Origin: Litoreibacter arenae DSM 19593
Lineage (GTDB): Bacteria; Pseudomonadota; Alphaproteobacteria; Rhodobacterales; Rhodobacteraceae
NCBI RefSeq assembly: GCF_000442275.2
Contig: NZ_KE557314.1
Coordinates: forward strand, 403,085 to 467,084
Length of the DNA stretch: 64,000 nt
Direction: 5' to 3'
Under the pieces are notes generated by a model, which saw nothing but the letters and a program-made list of their open reading frames with translations, searched no databases and was not told the DNA's origin. Below are positions 43,077 to 52,594 of the stretch, one piece after another. How positions within the stretch are numbered: position 1 is the first letter of the stretch; each line of letters opens with the position of its first letter. Made by a program: the position numbers and the translations under genes.

Positions 43077-44738
43077 TCATTTTGATCTCTCACCCAATGC
43101 GCGCGTTTCGGAGAGGGTCATACCCGTCGACAATACGTCGTCATCCAGTTGCAACTCGATAACGGATAGAACGTCCGCTCGCCGCGCCTCCGCGAACGCG
43201 GCAGGGAAATCCTCTGTTCGTGTAACTGTATATCCCGCGCCACCATATGCTCGCGCCAGCGCCGCGAAGTCGGGATTGGCGATCATCGTGCCCGAGACCC
43301 GCCCTGGATAAGTCTTTTCCTGATGCATACGGATGGTGCCGTATTTGCCGTTATTCACCACGATTACGATAACCGCAGCCCCGTGCTGGATCGCCGTCGA
43401 CATCTCGTTGCAGGTCATCTGGAAACAGCCATCGCCTGCAAAGCAGATCACGGTTCGGTCCGGATGCTCCAGCTTCGCGGCGATGGATGCTGGAAAGCCG
43501 TAGCCCATAGAGCCGGACGTCGGCGCGACCTGCGTTTTATAGCCTCGGTAACGGTAATAGCGATGCACGAAGGCCGCGTAATTTCCGGCCCCGTTCGTCA
43601 GGATCGCGTCAGGCGGAAGATGCTCCGCCAGCCACGAGACCACCTGCTCCATTTTCACCGGACCCGGCGTTTCCTTCGGCTTTTGCCACGCCTCGTAGTC
43701 GGCACGAGCCTGCGCCGTCCAGTCCGCCCAGCCGCCTGCCTGCCCGCCTGCGTCGGCCAGCGCAGCGATCAGCGCCGCGCTGTCGCTGGCGATCGCCAGA
43801 TCAGGCGCATAGACGTGGCCCGGCTCATCCGGGCTGGGATGCGCGTGGATCAGCACCTTGCCCAAGTCAGCCGGGTCAAGCAGCTCATACCCGTTCGTCA
43901 GGATGTCGCCGACACGCGCCCCGATGACCAGCAGCAGGTCGGCCTGTTGCAGGCGTTTTGCCAGAGCCGGATTCATACCGACGCCCAGATCACCGGCATA
44001 GTGCGGGCAGTCGTTATCGAGGTAATCCTGCCGCCGGAACGGCACTGCCACCGGAAGGTCCATGCGCTGCGCAAACTGCTTCAGGTCCAGCGCCGCTTGC
44101 GTAGACCATCCCGGCCCACCTGCCACCACCAAAGGACGCTCCGCGCGGCCCAGCATTTCCAAAATGCGGGAAATATCGCCTGCGTCGGGCATGGCACGCG
44201 CCACCTGCACAACCGGTCGGTCCGCCACATCAACCACCGCCGACAGCATGTCCTCGGGCAGCGCCAGCACCACGGGGCCGGGGCGTCCCGACATCGCCAT
44301 CTGGAACGCCCGCGCGATGTATTCGGGCAGACGCTCGGTCTGGTCGACCTCGGCCACCCACTTGACCAGCCCGCCGAAAAACTGCCGGTAGTCGACCTCT
44401 TGGAAGGCTTCCCTGTCACGATGACCACGGGCAATCTGGCCGACGAAAAGCACCATCGGCGTGCTGTCCTGCATCGCCACATGCAAGCCGGACGACGCGT
44501 TGGTCGCCCCCGGTCCGCGCGTGACGAACGCCACGCCCGGACGTCCGGCCAGCTTGCCATGGGCCTCGGCCATCATCGACGCGCCGCCTTCCTGACGGCA
44601 GACGACGTTCTGAATGCCACTCTCGTAAAGACCGTCCAGCGCCGCCAGAAAGCTCTCCCCCGGCACCGAAAAAACCCGCGTCACACCCTGAATTTTCAGC
44701 TGCTCGGCCAGAATTGCGCCGCCATGCCTCATCGCCAT
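43077..44738 (-). CDS. thiamine-pyrophosphate-dependent enzyme, acetolactate-synthase-like
   Basis: A 553-residue protein with the three domains of IlvB-type TPP enzymes. The N-terminal PYR domain has catalytic Glu in VCRQEGGAS (about 50). The central domain covers about 190-330. The C-terminal PP domain has GDGCFQMTCNEMSTAIQHG and VVNNGKYGTIR as Mg/TPP ligands (about 430-475). The substrate (acetolactate, glyoxylate, sulfopyruvate, oxalyl-CoA and others) is not fixed by sequence. The ATG at 44738 has GGAGG upstream. An adjacent VOC gene may be co-transcribed. Confidence 0.85.
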   Translation of the reverse strand: MAMRHGGAILAEQLKIQGVTRVFSVPGESFLAALDGLYESGIQNVVCRQEGGASMMAEAHGKLAGRPGVAFVTRGPGATNASSGLHVAMQDSTPMVLFVGQIARGHRDREAFQEVDYRQFFGGLVKWVAEVDQTERLPEYIARAFQMAMSGRPGPVVLALPEDMLSAVVDVADRPVVQVARAMPDAGDISRILEMLGRAERPLVVAGGPGWSTQAALDLKQFAQRMDLPVAVPFRRQDYLDNDCPHYAGDLGVGMNPALAKRLQQADLLLVIGARVGDILTNGYELLDPADLGKVLIHAHPSPDEPGHVYAPDLAIASDSAALIAALADAGGQAGGWADWTAQARADYEAWQKPKETPGPVKMEQVVSWLAEHLPPDAILTNGAGNYAAFVHRYYRYRGYKTQVAPTSGSMGYGFPASIAAKLEHPDRTVICFAGDGCFQMTCNEMSTAIQHGAAVIVIVVNNGKYGTIRMHQEKTYPGRVSGTMIANPDFAALARAYGGAGYTVTRTEDFPAAFAEARRADVLSVIELQLDDDVLSTGMTLSETRALGERSK

Positions 44739-44805
44739 CGGAACCTCCATCCTTGTCGGGGGTAGTCTTTGGACACGGCGGCGCGGTTTGCAACGGCAAT
44801 TCCGC

Positions 44806-45213
44806 TCAAACTTGGGCGACAGGCACCGATATCTCGATCAGATTGCCATCCGGGTCGCGAATATAGAGCGACATGATCGGCCCGACCGCACCGCTGCGTT
44901 GCACGGGACCTTCCTCGACCAGCACGCCCTTGGCGTCTAGCTGCGCTTCCCAGTCTTCAAGCGAAGCCTCCGTCAGAAAGCACAGATCCCCGCTGCCAGG
45001 TGTGGGGGCCTTGCCATGCGGTTTGAACTCGGAGCCCGCCTGATGCAGGTTGATCTTCTGCGCCCCGAACAACAAGGAAGTGCGGGTTGAGCCGTCCGCG
45101 ACCTCGAATTCCTGAGCCACCATTCCCAACACATCCGTGTAGAACGATACCGTCGCCGTCAGATCGGCAACCGTCAGCACCAGATGGTCAAGGCTGGTCA
45201 GGGTCGGCGTCAC
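44806..45213 (-). CDS. VOC (glyoxalase/bleomycin-resistance) family protein
   Basis: A 135-residue protein with two beta-alpha-beta-beta-beta units: LDHLVLTVADLTATVSFYTDVLGM at the N-terminus and MSLYIRDPDGNLIEISVP at the C-terminus. Metal ligands His10 and a C-terminal Glu are in expected places. Family members include lyases, dioxygenases and binding proteins. The actual activity is unknown. The start is probably GTG at 45213 with GGAAG upstream. It lies 67 bp before the TPP-enzyme gene on the same strand. Confidence 0.8.
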   Translation of the reverse strand: MTPTLTSLDHLVLTVADLTATVSFYTDVLGMVAQEFEVADGSTRTSLLFGAQKINLHQAGSEFKPHGKAPTPGSGDLCFLTEASLEDWEAQLDAKGVLVEEGPVQRSGAVGPIMSLYIRDPDGNLIEISVPVAQV

Positions 45214-45282
45214 TTGAAACTTCCATTGTCAAAGAATGCTGCCGCATGATGATTGCCATCTCGTGCAACCGCAAGCCTACAG

Positions 45283-46317
45283 CTACAAACAACGCGCTGC
45301 CTGAAACTCCGGTGGTATCCGGTCGACGCCATCAAGCACCAGATCAGCCATGACCTGTGCCACCTTTGGCGCGACGCCGAAGCCGATCTTGAAACCGCCA
45401 TTTGCCACGAACGCCCCGTTCTCGAACGGGTGCGCGCCCAGCATCGGCGCGCGGGACCGCGCGCGGGGGCGCACGCCGGCCCAGCGCGCGATGATCTGCG
45501 CCCCGCCAAGCAGCGGAACGCCAGCCACCGCCCGCGAGAGGATGTCATCCAATTGCGCATCGGTTGACGCGGGCGCCTCGAAATAGCGCTCCGACGTGGA
45601 GCCTATGGCTACTGTCCCGTCCGCGTGGGGCACCACATGCAGCCCGTCGAAATAGAGTTGCGGGAGGTCGCGGGCGTCATATTCCAGCAGCGCCGCCTGC
45701 CCCTTCACCCCGTTGCCGACCTGCCGCGTATGCTGCGCAGTCATCGCCTCTAGCCCCTCATAGCCGGTGGCGTGGACCACCGCGCCCTCTTGCGGCCCAT
45801 CCCGCACAATGTCACTGCCTGCCGCCTGTATCGCCCCCGCCAAAGCCAGGCACGCCTGACGCGGATGCAACCTCGCGGACAGCGTATCCACGATAACCTG
45901 TCCGGTTGACGTGGCCAGACACCAGTCGCCCGAAGCCTGTTCCACACGCCATTCCGCCGCTGCGCCCCACAACTCACGTGCCGACGCCGCACGGCGTTCG
46001 GCCAAAACAAGCCCCGCCTCGTCCAGCACCGGCTGAATACGGCCAAACTGCCCGTAGCCCGAACTCAACCCCGACGCGTCTTCGACCTCCTGCCAGAATG
46101 TCTCTGCCATCAGCAGGCTTTCCAGTTGAAACTGCTTCTTGTCGTTCCATTGCTCCGGCGTGTGCGGGGCCAAGGCTCCGACAATGCCGCCCGATGCACC
46201 CGAAGCCACCCCGTTGGGGTCGATCACCCGCACCCGTGCCCCACGTTGCACACAGGCCCATGCCACCGATAGACCGAACGCGCCTGCGCCCAGCACCGTT
46301 ACTTCTGCTCTGGACAA
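45283..46317 (-). CDS. FAD-dependent oxidoreductase, MnmC C-terminal-domain-like
   Basis: A 344-residue DAO-fold flavoprotein. VTVLGAGAFGLSVAWACVQRGARVRVID is the FAD-binding Rossmann motif (about 6-33). GVASGASGGIVGALAPHTPEQW and the C-terminal FVANGGFKIGFGVAPKVAQVMADLV are DadA/MnmC-like. It is divergent from mnmD across 51 bp. In E. coli these two activities form one protein, MnmC, so this may be the cmnm5U-tRNA oxidase half. Glycine or D-amino-acid oxidase is the alternative. The start is TTG at 46317 with AAGGGGG upstream. Confidence 0.7.
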   Translation of the reverse strand: MSRAEVTVLGAGAFGLSVAWACVQRGARVRVIDPNGVASGASGGIVGALAPHTPEQWNDKKQFQLESLLMAETFWQEVEDASGLSSGYGQFGRIQPVLDEAGLVLAERRAASARELWGAAAEWRVEQASGDWCLATSTGQVIVDTLSARLHPRQACLALAGAIQAAGSDIVRDGPQEGAVVHATGYEGLEAMTAQHTRQVGNGVKGQAALLEYDARDLPQLYFDGLHVVPHADGTVAIGSTSERYFEAPASTDAQLDDILSRAVAGVPLLGGAQIIARWAGVRPRARSRAPMLGAHPFENGAFVANGGFKIGFGVAPKVAQVMADLVLDGVDRIPPEFQAARCL

Positions 46318-46368
46318 GGTTGCCCCCTTTGCACAGTGTCGCCTCGCGGGAACCTAGGGCAAAGCGGC

Positions 46369-47016
46369 ATGAGCGACCAGACAGCACAACTCGAATGGCG
46401 CGACGGTGCGATCCCGGTCTCCACTAAATTCGACGACCCCTATTTCTCCCTTGCAGGCGGCCTAGATGAAACCCGCCATGTCTTCCTGCAAGGCAACGAC
46501 CTGCCCGCCCGTTACCGCGACGGCTTCCACATCGCGGAGCTGGGCTTCGGCACTGGCCTTTCCATGCTGACCGCATTGCAGGCCTTCGACCACGGGACGC
46601 TGCATTTCACCAGTTTCGAGGCCTACCCCATGGCCCGCGCCGATATGGAGGCGGCCCTGCGCGCCTTTCCCGAACTCGACCCCTCCCCGCTGCTCGACCA
46701 TTGGCCCGCAACCTTGATCCGCACCGACCGCCTGCATGCCGACATCATCATGGGCGATGCGCGGGAGACGCTGCCAACGTGGCGCGGCAAGGCTGACGCT
46801 TGGTTTCTCGACGGCTTCTCGCCCGCCAAGAACCCCGAACTTTGGTCGTCCGAATTGATGCATGAGGTCGGCACGCACACGGCCCCGGAGGGCACATTCG
46901 CAACCTACACCGCCGCAGGCCATGTCCGCCGCAGCCTCACTGACGCGGGTTTCGAGGTGGAGCGCGTCAAAGGCTTCGGCCGCAAGCGCCACATGACCAT
47001 CGGATGCCTCAGGTGA
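46369..47016 (+). CDS. mnmD: tRNA (mnm5s2U34) methyltransferase MnmD
   Basis: A 215-residue SAM-dependent methyltransferase corresponding to the N-terminal half of E. coli MnmC, which finishes the wobble-uridine modification. FDDPYFSLAGGLDETRHVFLQGNDLP, the SAM site IAELGFGTGLSMLTALQAF (about 54-72) and WFLDGFSPAKNPELWSSELM (about 144-163) are diagnostic. I chose the ATG at 46369 over an in-frame start 11 codons upstream because it begins the family N-terminus. It overlaps the DMT gene by 13 bp. Confidence 0.9.
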   Translation: MSDQTAQLEWRDGAIPVSTKFDDPYFSLAGGLDETRHVFLQGNDLPARYRDGFHIAELGFGTGLSMLTALQAFDHGTLHFTSFEAYPMARADMEAALRAFPELDPSPLLDHWPATLIRTDRLHADIIMGDARETLPTWRGKADAWFLDGFSPAKNPELWSSELMHEVGTHTAPEGTFATYTAAGHVRRSLTDAGFEVERVKGFGRKRHMTIGCLR

Positions 47017-47882
47017 CCGGCAACGATACAAAACGCGGCATCATGCTGATGTCGCTGACCATGCTGATCTTTGCCTCGCAGGACGGCATATCGCGCTATC
47101 TGGCGGCGGAATATAACGTGCTGATGGTGGTGATGATCCGCTACTGGTTCTTCGCCGCCTTCGTGCTGACCGTGTCCGCCAAACGCGCCGGTTCCATCGC
47201 CAACGCTGCCCGCACACGGCAGCCTGTCCTGCAAACCTTTCGCGGGGTTCTGCTGGCACTTGAGGTCTGCGTCATGGTGGCCGCCTTCACCCTGCTGGGC
47301 CTGATCGAGAGCATGGCGATCTTCATCTCCTACCCGCTGATCGTCGCCGCCCTGTCCGGCCCCATTCTGGGCGAGCAGGTCGGCGCGTACCGCTGGACCG
47401 CGATCGGGATCGGCTTCGTCGGGGTGCTGGTCATCCTGCAACCGGGCGGCGGCGTGTTCAGCCCCTATGCCCTTGTCGCGGTGACGGCCGCGCTGATGTT
47501 CGCGCTCTACACCCTGCTCACCCGCTACGCCGCGCGGCAGGACACCGCCGCCGCCAGCTTTTTCTGGACCGGCACGGCGGGCGCGGTCGCCATGTCCGTA
47601 ATCGGCATCTGGTTTTGGGAGCCGATGGCCCCGCGCGACTGGCTCTGGATGCTGGCGCTCTGCGTCTCGGGGGCGACGGGCCACTACCTGCTGATCAAAA
47701 CCTACGAGGTGGCAGAGGCGTCCGCCGTGCAGCCCTTCGCCTATCTGCAACTGGTTTTCGTGTCCGTCATCGGGTTGCTCGTCTTCAACGAGGACCTGCG
47801 CACCAACGTCATCATCGGCGCTGGTCTGGTCATCGCCGCCGGGATCTTCACCATCTGGCGCGCCCGTCGCGCTACTGCTTGA
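47004..47882 (+). CDS. DMT/EamA-family transporter
   Basis: A 292-residue inner-membrane protein with ten predicted helices arranged as two EamA repeats (about 12-145 and 155-288). The segments MLIFASQDGISRYLAAEYNVLMVVMIRYWFF and SAVQPFAYLQLVFVSVIGLLVFNEDL are typical. Such carriers export metabolites or amino acids, and the substrate is unknown. It is coupled to mnmD by overlap, and its stop overlaps the end of convergent slt by 11 bp. Confidence 0.88.
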   Translation: MPQVTGNDTKRGIMLMSLTMLIFASQDGISRYLAAEYNVLMVVMIRYWFFAAFVLTVSAKRAGSIANAARTRQPVLQTFRGVLLALEVCVMVAAFTLLGLIESMAIFISYPLIVAALSGPILGEQVGAYRWTAIGIGFVGVLVILQPGGGVFSPYALVAVTAALMFALYTLLTRYAARQDTAAASFFWTGTAGAVAMSVIGIWFWEPMAPRDWLWMLALCVSGATGHYLLIKTYEVAEASAVQPFAYLQLVFVSVIGLLVFNEDLRTNVIIGAGLVIAAGIFTIWRARRATA

Positions 47883-49857
47883 GCTGGTCGCTCAACCGGA
47901 TGTCATCCACCCGCCCGTTCAGCCGCGCGCGGTAAGGCGCGAAACTTTCGGTCACCCGCATCACGTAGTTTCGCGTCTCGCGGAACGGGATACTTTCGAT
48001 CCAGTCCACCACATCAACATCGGCCCCACGCGGGTCACCAAACAGGCTGGGCCAACGCTCCGCACGGCTGGGTCCGGCGTTGTAGCCAATCGACATCAGC
48101 ACAGGATTGGCCCCGAACCGCTCCGACAGTTTGCGCAGATAGGCCGTGCCAAGACGCGCGTTGTAATCCGGGTCCGCAGTCAGGCGGGAGCGTTGGTAGT
48201 CCTCGCCGATCTCGCCCGCGACCTGCTCGGCGGTGCCGGGCATCAACTGCATCAAGCCGCGTGCGCCCGCCCCGCTGACCACCACCGGGTCGAACTCGCT
48301 TTCGCGTCGCGCGATGGACAGGGCGAACTCCTCCGGCACCTCCATCTTGATCCCGTTCGGCACCGCCAGCGGGAAGTAGCCGTGGTAAATCTCGTGCCCC
48401 TGCCGCGCCGCCTCCTTGGCAAGCATCAGGGCGATATGCGGCTCGTCCCATTCCAGCGCCATGTCGATCATCTGCCCGATGCCCTCGCGCGACTGGCTTT
48501 CGGCCAGATGCACCAGAAACCGCTCCGACAGGCTCAGCAATCCGGCCAGATGCAGCGTCACCGCCGCGTCGTAGACCGAGGATTTGGTGAACTCCGCCCC
48601 GCGCCAGTCGGGGAACTCCTCAGTGCCGGTCATCAACGGGTCACGGGGAACGCCCGCCCGCTCTGCGGCAAGCTGACCATAGAAGGAGGACTGATATTTC
48701 GCGCCGAACTCGTAGGCGGCTTTCGCGGCCTCATTTTCGCCCTTCGCCTCATGCGCCCGCCCAAGCCAGTAGCCCGCACGGCCCAGCGAGATGGGTGTCT
48801 CCACGGCTTCCTGAAACCTGTTAAAATGCACCAGCGCCTGCTCGGGCGAGCGCAATTTGCGTAGCGCAAGAAAACCCGACAGCCACTCCAGATCGGCGTA
48901 ATCCGAGCCTGCGGTCAGGAAATGCTGGGATGCGACGGCATAGGCTTCGACATGCTTGCCGTCCCGCATCAACTCCCGCGCAAGGGAGCGGCGGCGGTTG
49001 GCCCACTCAATCGGCTGCCCAAGGTCGCGTACGGACAGGGACCGTTCCAGCAAAACATCCACCGCGTCGTCCGTCCGCCCCTTGCGGGCACGCCAGATGA
49101 ACCGCTCGAACGCCAGCCCGGCATCCTCGGCCAAAGCCTCAGGCACCGCTTCGATCATCCCGTCGACGCCGTTTTCGTTTTCCCGCAACCCAAGCCGTGC
49201 GACCGCAAGTTTCGCCCAGGCTTCAGGCACCAGATTGAACATCCGCCGCGCAGCAGTCTCTTCGCCGCGCCACAAAAGCATGTCCAGCCGCACCGTGTGC
49301 AAATCTTTAAGAACATCCCCGTGCCGGTCGACAAACGCGTCATGCTCGGCTTGCGCAAGGTTGAAAACCTGCCACGCCCGCCGCGCCTCCTGCTTGGCCT
49401 CGTCCTGTCGGCCCTTGGCCTTCAAGGCTTCGATCAGGCGCAAGGAGCCGGTGCCAGTCTGGGGAATCGTCGTGGAAAAGAAGTCCAGCACCGTGTCAGC
49501 CGACGCGCCAACCTTCGGGATGGAGTATTCGCACCGCAGCCGCAGCAGCGGCAAGCCCGGCCAGTCACCATTGCGTTCCAGAAAATCGGTGCATTCTTGG
49601 AAGCTGCCCTGACGCCCCCGCAGGCGCATCCAGTCGATGACGTCGCGGGCCACCGCATCCGACAACTCTGCACGGACCTCGCGCACGCGGTCCCAGTCCC
49701 GCGCACCGGCGGCGTTCACGGCTTGCGCCAACGGCGGCGTATCCTGTGCCGCCACGCCGCCCGCACAGCCTATCCAGACCGCCAGAACAGCACCACAAAA
49801 CCTCGCTACCACAGCCCACCTTCTCCACGACTCGCCCCCATTAGGTAGGCACATCAT
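47872..49857 (-). CDS. slt: soluble lytic murein transglycosylase
   Basis: A 661-residue periplasmic enzyme that degrades peptidoglycan to anhydro-muropeptides. A signal sequence (about 10-38) is followed by a long alpha-superhelical U domain with TPR-like repeats and a C-terminal SLT catalytic domain. The catalytic Glu is in LSIARRESEFDPVVVSGAGARGLMQLMPGTA (around residue 500), with RLTADPDYNARLGTAYLRKL and SIGYNAGPSRAERW after it. The start is probably the ATG at 49857 with AAGG upstream, rather than TTG at 49869. It is divergent from dapA, an arrangement common in alphaproteobacteria. Confidence 0.92.
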   Translation of the reverse strand: MMCLPNGGESWRRWAVVARFCGAVLAVWIGCAGGVAAQDTPPLAQAVNAAGARDWDRVREVRAELSDAVARDVIDWMRLRGRQGSFQECTDFLERNGDWPGLPLLRLRCEYSIPKVGASADTVLDFFSTTIPQTGTGSLRLIEALKAKGRQDEAKQEARRAWQVFNLAQAEHDAFVDRHGDVLKDLHTVRLDMLLWRGEETAARRMFNLVPEAWAKLAVARLGLRENENGVDGMIEAVPEALAEDAGLAFERFIWRARKGRTDDAVDVLLERSLSVRDLGQPIEWANRRRSLARELMRDGKHVEAYAVASQHFLTAGSDYADLEWLSGFLALRKLRSPEQALVHFNRFQEAVETPISLGRAGYWLGRAHEAKGENEAAKAAYEFGAKYQSSFYGQLAAERAGVPRDPLMTGTEEFPDWRGAEFTKSSVYDAAVTLHLAGLLSLSERFLVHLAESQSREGIGQMIDMALEWDEPHIALMLAKEAARQGHEIYHGYFPLAVPNGIKMEVPEEFALSIARRESEFDPVVVSGAGARGLMQLMPGTAEQVAGEIGEDYQRSRLTADPDYNARLGTAYLRKLSERFGANPVLMSIGYNAGPSRAERWPSLFGDPRGADVDVVDWIESIPFRETRNYVMRVTESFAPYRARLNGRVDDIRLSDQLKQ

Positions 49858-49957
49858 AGCGCCTTGCAACTCACATAGATGGCATCACCCCCCTTGCAGC
49901 GCCCCTCCGCCAACGGTATCGGAGCGGTGAGACAACTTTACCAAAGGAGAACGTGTC

Positions 49958-50830
49958 ATGTTCAAAGGCTCCATGCCCGCACTGGTCACGCCGTTCAAAA
50001 ACGGCTCGGTGGATTTTGACGCGCTCAAACATCTGGTGGAGTGGCATATCGAGCAGGGCTCCAACGGGCTGGTGCCTGTCGGCACCACCGGCGAAAGCCC
50101 GACGCTGTCCCACAGCGAGCATGACGCCGTGGTCGATGCCGTGGTGCAGGCCGCCGCAGGCCGCATTCCGGTTATCGCAGGCGCAGGCTCCAACAACACG
50201 GTCGAGACCGTGCGGCTGGTCGAACACGCCAAGAAGGCCGGCGCAGATGCCGCGCTGGTGGTCACGCCTTATTACAACAAGCCGACCCAACGCGGCATGA
50301 TCGCCCATTTCGAAGCCGCCGCGGCGGTGGGTCTGCCGATCATCATCTACAACATCCCGCCTCGCTCGGTCGTCGATATGACGCCGGAAACCATGGGCAA
50401 GCTGGCCAAGAACCCCAACATCATCGGCGTCAAGGACGCGACCGGCGATCTGTCCCGCGTCCCGCAACAGCGCATGACCTGCGGCACCGATTTCATCCAG
50501 CTGTCCGGCGAGGACGCGACCGCCCTTGGCTACAACGCCCATGGCGGCGTCGGCTGCATCTCGGTCACCGCCAACGTGGCCCCCAAGCTCTGCGCCGAGT
50601 TTCAGGCCAGCACGCTGAACGGCGACTACGCCACCGCACTGACCCAGCTCGACCGCCTGATGCCGCTGCACAAGGCGATCTTCGCAGAGCCCGGCGTCGC
50701 AGGGGCCAAATACGGCCTGTCGCTGCTGGGCAAATGCTCGGACGAGGTCCGCTCCCCGCTGACCACGCTGGAAGAAGGCACCCGCCTGATGATCAAGGAC
50801 GCCATGATCCACGCGGGGCTGATCAACTAG
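49958..50830 (+). CDS. dapA: 4-hydroxy-tetrahydrodipicolinate synthase
   Basis: A 290-residue TIM-barrel lyase that condenses pyruvate with aspartate semialdehyde, the first step of the lysine/DAP branch. [50 protein letters not shown] (with the Tyr of the catalytic triad) and [11 protein letters not shown] (Schiff-base Lys near 161) are diagnostic. AAAGGAGA precedes the ATG. glsA starts seven bases downstream. Confidence 0.97.
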   Translation: MFKGSMPALVTPFKNGSVDFDALKHLVEWHIEQGSNGLVPVGTTGESPTLSHSEHDAVVDAVVQAAAGRIPVIAGAGSNNTVETVRLVEHAKKAGADAALVVTPYYNKPTQRGMIAHFEAAAAVGLPIIIYNIPPRSVVDMTPETMGKLAKNPNIIGVKDATGDLSRVPQQRMTCGTDFIQLSGEDATALGYNAHGGVGCISVTANVAPKLCAEFQASTLNGDYATALTQLDRLMPLHKAIFAEPGVAGAKYGLSLLGKCSDEVRSPLTTLEEGTRLMIKDAMIHAGLIN

Positions 50831-50837
50831 GATCAAC

Positions 50838-51752
50838 ATGCTCGAACAGACGCTTACGCGCATCGAACAAGACATGCGCGAGGCCCCCGACAAGGGCCTC
50901 GTCGCGAACTACATCCCCGAATTGGCGCAAGTCGATCCGGACCAGTTTGCCATGTCCGTGTGCCTTGCCGACGGGCAGCAGATCAGTTGCGGCGATTCCA
51001 CCACGGATTTCTCCCTGCAAAGCGTGTCCAAGGCGTTCACCTTGGCCATGGCGCTCGGCCGCTTCGGCAACGGCCTCTGGGGTCGCGTCGGGCGGGAGCC
51101 GACCAGCAACGCGTTCAACTCCGTGGTCGATCTGGAACTGGCCGGCGGCAGGCCGCCCAACCCCTTCGTCAACGCAGGCGCCATCGTCGTCACCGACGCG
51201 CTGCTCGCCGGTCGCAGCCCGAAAGAGACGCTGGCCGAGATCGTGCAATTCGTGAAGGCCGCCATCGGGGACGAGGAAATCTACATCAACCACGAAATGG
51301 CGCGCTCCGAGAACATCACCGGCCACCGCAACTGGTCGCTCGCGCATTTCCTGAAATCCGCCGACAATCTGGAACATGACTGCGACCTGACCCTCGGCAC
51401 CTATTTCCACCAATGCGCCATCGAGGTGAACTGCCAGCAGCTTGCCCGCGCGGGCCGCTTTCTGGCGGGCCTCAGCAGTGATGACGACATGATCGCCAAG
51501 CGCCATGTGCGCAGCATCAACGCCCTGATGATGACCTGCGGCCACTACAACGGCTCCGGCGAATTCGCCTACCGCGTCGGCTTCCCCGGCAAAAGCGGCG
51601 TCAGCGGCGGCATTCTGGCCATCGTTCCCGGCATCGCCTCCATCGCGGTCTGGGCGCCGGGGCTCAACAGCTTCGGCAACTCCATGCTCGGCACCATCGC
51701 GCTGGAGCAGTTGTCCCACGCCATGGGCTGGTCGGTGTTCGAGACCACCTGA
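50838..51752 (+). CDS. glsA: glutaminase
   Basis: A 304-residue serine-dependent beta-lactamase-like glutaminase that hydrolyses glutamine to glutamate and ammonia. The catalytic Ser-Lys dyad is in FSLQSVSKAFTLAMAL (about 58-73). PTSNAFNSVVDLELAGGRPPNPFVNAGAI follows, with YFHQCAIEV and PGKSGVSGGILAIVPG later. It lies between dapA and smpB, a pair that is usually adjacent, so glsA looks like an insertion in that neighbourhood. Confidence 0.95.
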   Translation: MLEQTLTRIEQDMREAPDKGLVANYIPELAQVDPDQFAMSVCLADGQQISCGDSTTDFSLQSVSKAFTLAMALGRFGNGLWGRVGREPTSNAFNSVVDLELAGGRPPNPFVNAGAIVVTDALLAGRSPKETLAEIVQFVKAAIGDEEIYINHEMARSENITGHRNWSLAHFLKSADNLEHDCDLTLGTYFHQCAIEVNCQQLARAGRFLAGLSSDDDMIAKRHVRSINALMMTCGHYNGSGEFAYRVGFPGKSGVSGGILAIVPGIASIAVWAPGLNSFGNSMLGTIALEQLSHAMGWSVFETT

Positions 51753-51809
51753 CCCAAGCGCCGACATGGGATTGACCCCAAGACGCGCCCTCCCTACCTA
51801 GGGAAGACT

Positions 51810-52295
51810 ATGGCCAAGAAACCCAAATCAGCCGAAGAGCGCAATTACAAGGTCGTGGCCGAAAACCGCCGCGCCCGCTTTGACTATGCCATCGAGGACG
51901 ATCTCGAATGCGGCATCATGCTAGAGGGGTCCGAGGTCAAATCCCTGCGCAACGGTCAGGCCCAGATCGCCGAAAGCTACGCCGCCGTGGAAGACGGCGA
52001 GCTGTGGCTGGTCAACAGCTACATCCCCCCCTACGCGCAGGCCAAAACCTTCCAACACGACGAACGCCGCCGCCGCAAGCTGCTGGTGAAGCAAAAGGAG
52101 CTGGCCAAACTCTGGTCCGCCACCCAGCGCGAGGGCATGACGCTGGTCCCCATGGTCCTCTATTTCAACCACAAGGGCCGCGCGAAGATCAAAATCGGCA
52201 TCGCCAAGGGCAAGAAGCTCCACGACAAACGCGAGACATCAGCCAAGCGCGACTGGCAACGCAGCAAAGCGCGGTTGATGAAGGAGAACCGGTAG
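51810..52295 (+). CDS. smpB: tmRNA-binding protein SmpB
   Basis: A 161-residue OB-fold protein that delivers tmRNA to stalled ribosomes in trans-translation. [54 protein letters not shown] and the basic C-terminal tail [26 protein letters not shown] are diagnostic. Its tmRNA partner is not recognisable in this window. Confidence 0.97.
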   Translation: MAKKPKSAEERNYKVVAENRRARFDYAIEDDLECGIMLEGSEVKSLRNGQAQIAESYAAVEDGELWLVNSYIPPYAQAKTFQHDERRRRKLLVKQKELAKLWSATQREGMTLVPMVLYFNHKGRAKIKIGIAKGKKLHDKRETSAKRDWQRSKARLMKENR

Positions 52296-52594
52296 GGGGT
52301 TGGGTAAAGACTGAAGGTTGGTTTGATTACTATTGGTCTACACCCAAATGACTGCATCCACACGTACTGAAAATCCAAATATTAGGTTTGTATGCGGCGA
52401 GGACATCTTCCGAGACAGATCACCCCACCTCGCATTTCGGCAACTGTGGTCGGTGACAGCGACATAACATCTAAGGCCAATCCGGTGATTGCCAGCGAGC
52501 GTTTTTGGTCTTTTTCGCAGCTGTCGGGTATTCGGCCCTATTCCTGTCAGATTCCTGCTTATGAGTGAGAGTTGTTCATTATAAGGAATTAATA
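52296..52594. other. gene-free stretch between smpB and the EF-hand gene
   Basis: About 300 bp, noticeably less GC-rich than the flanking smpB side. I see no convincing ORF, tRNA, riboswitch core or terminator with a T run. It probably holds the promoter of the EF-hand gene. Confidence 0.4.

Noticed and set aside
43323-44765. Open frame of 480 codons opposite the TPP enzyme
   Set aside because: It is antisense to a gene with full catalytic motifs, and the composition (His/Arg rich) is not protein-like.
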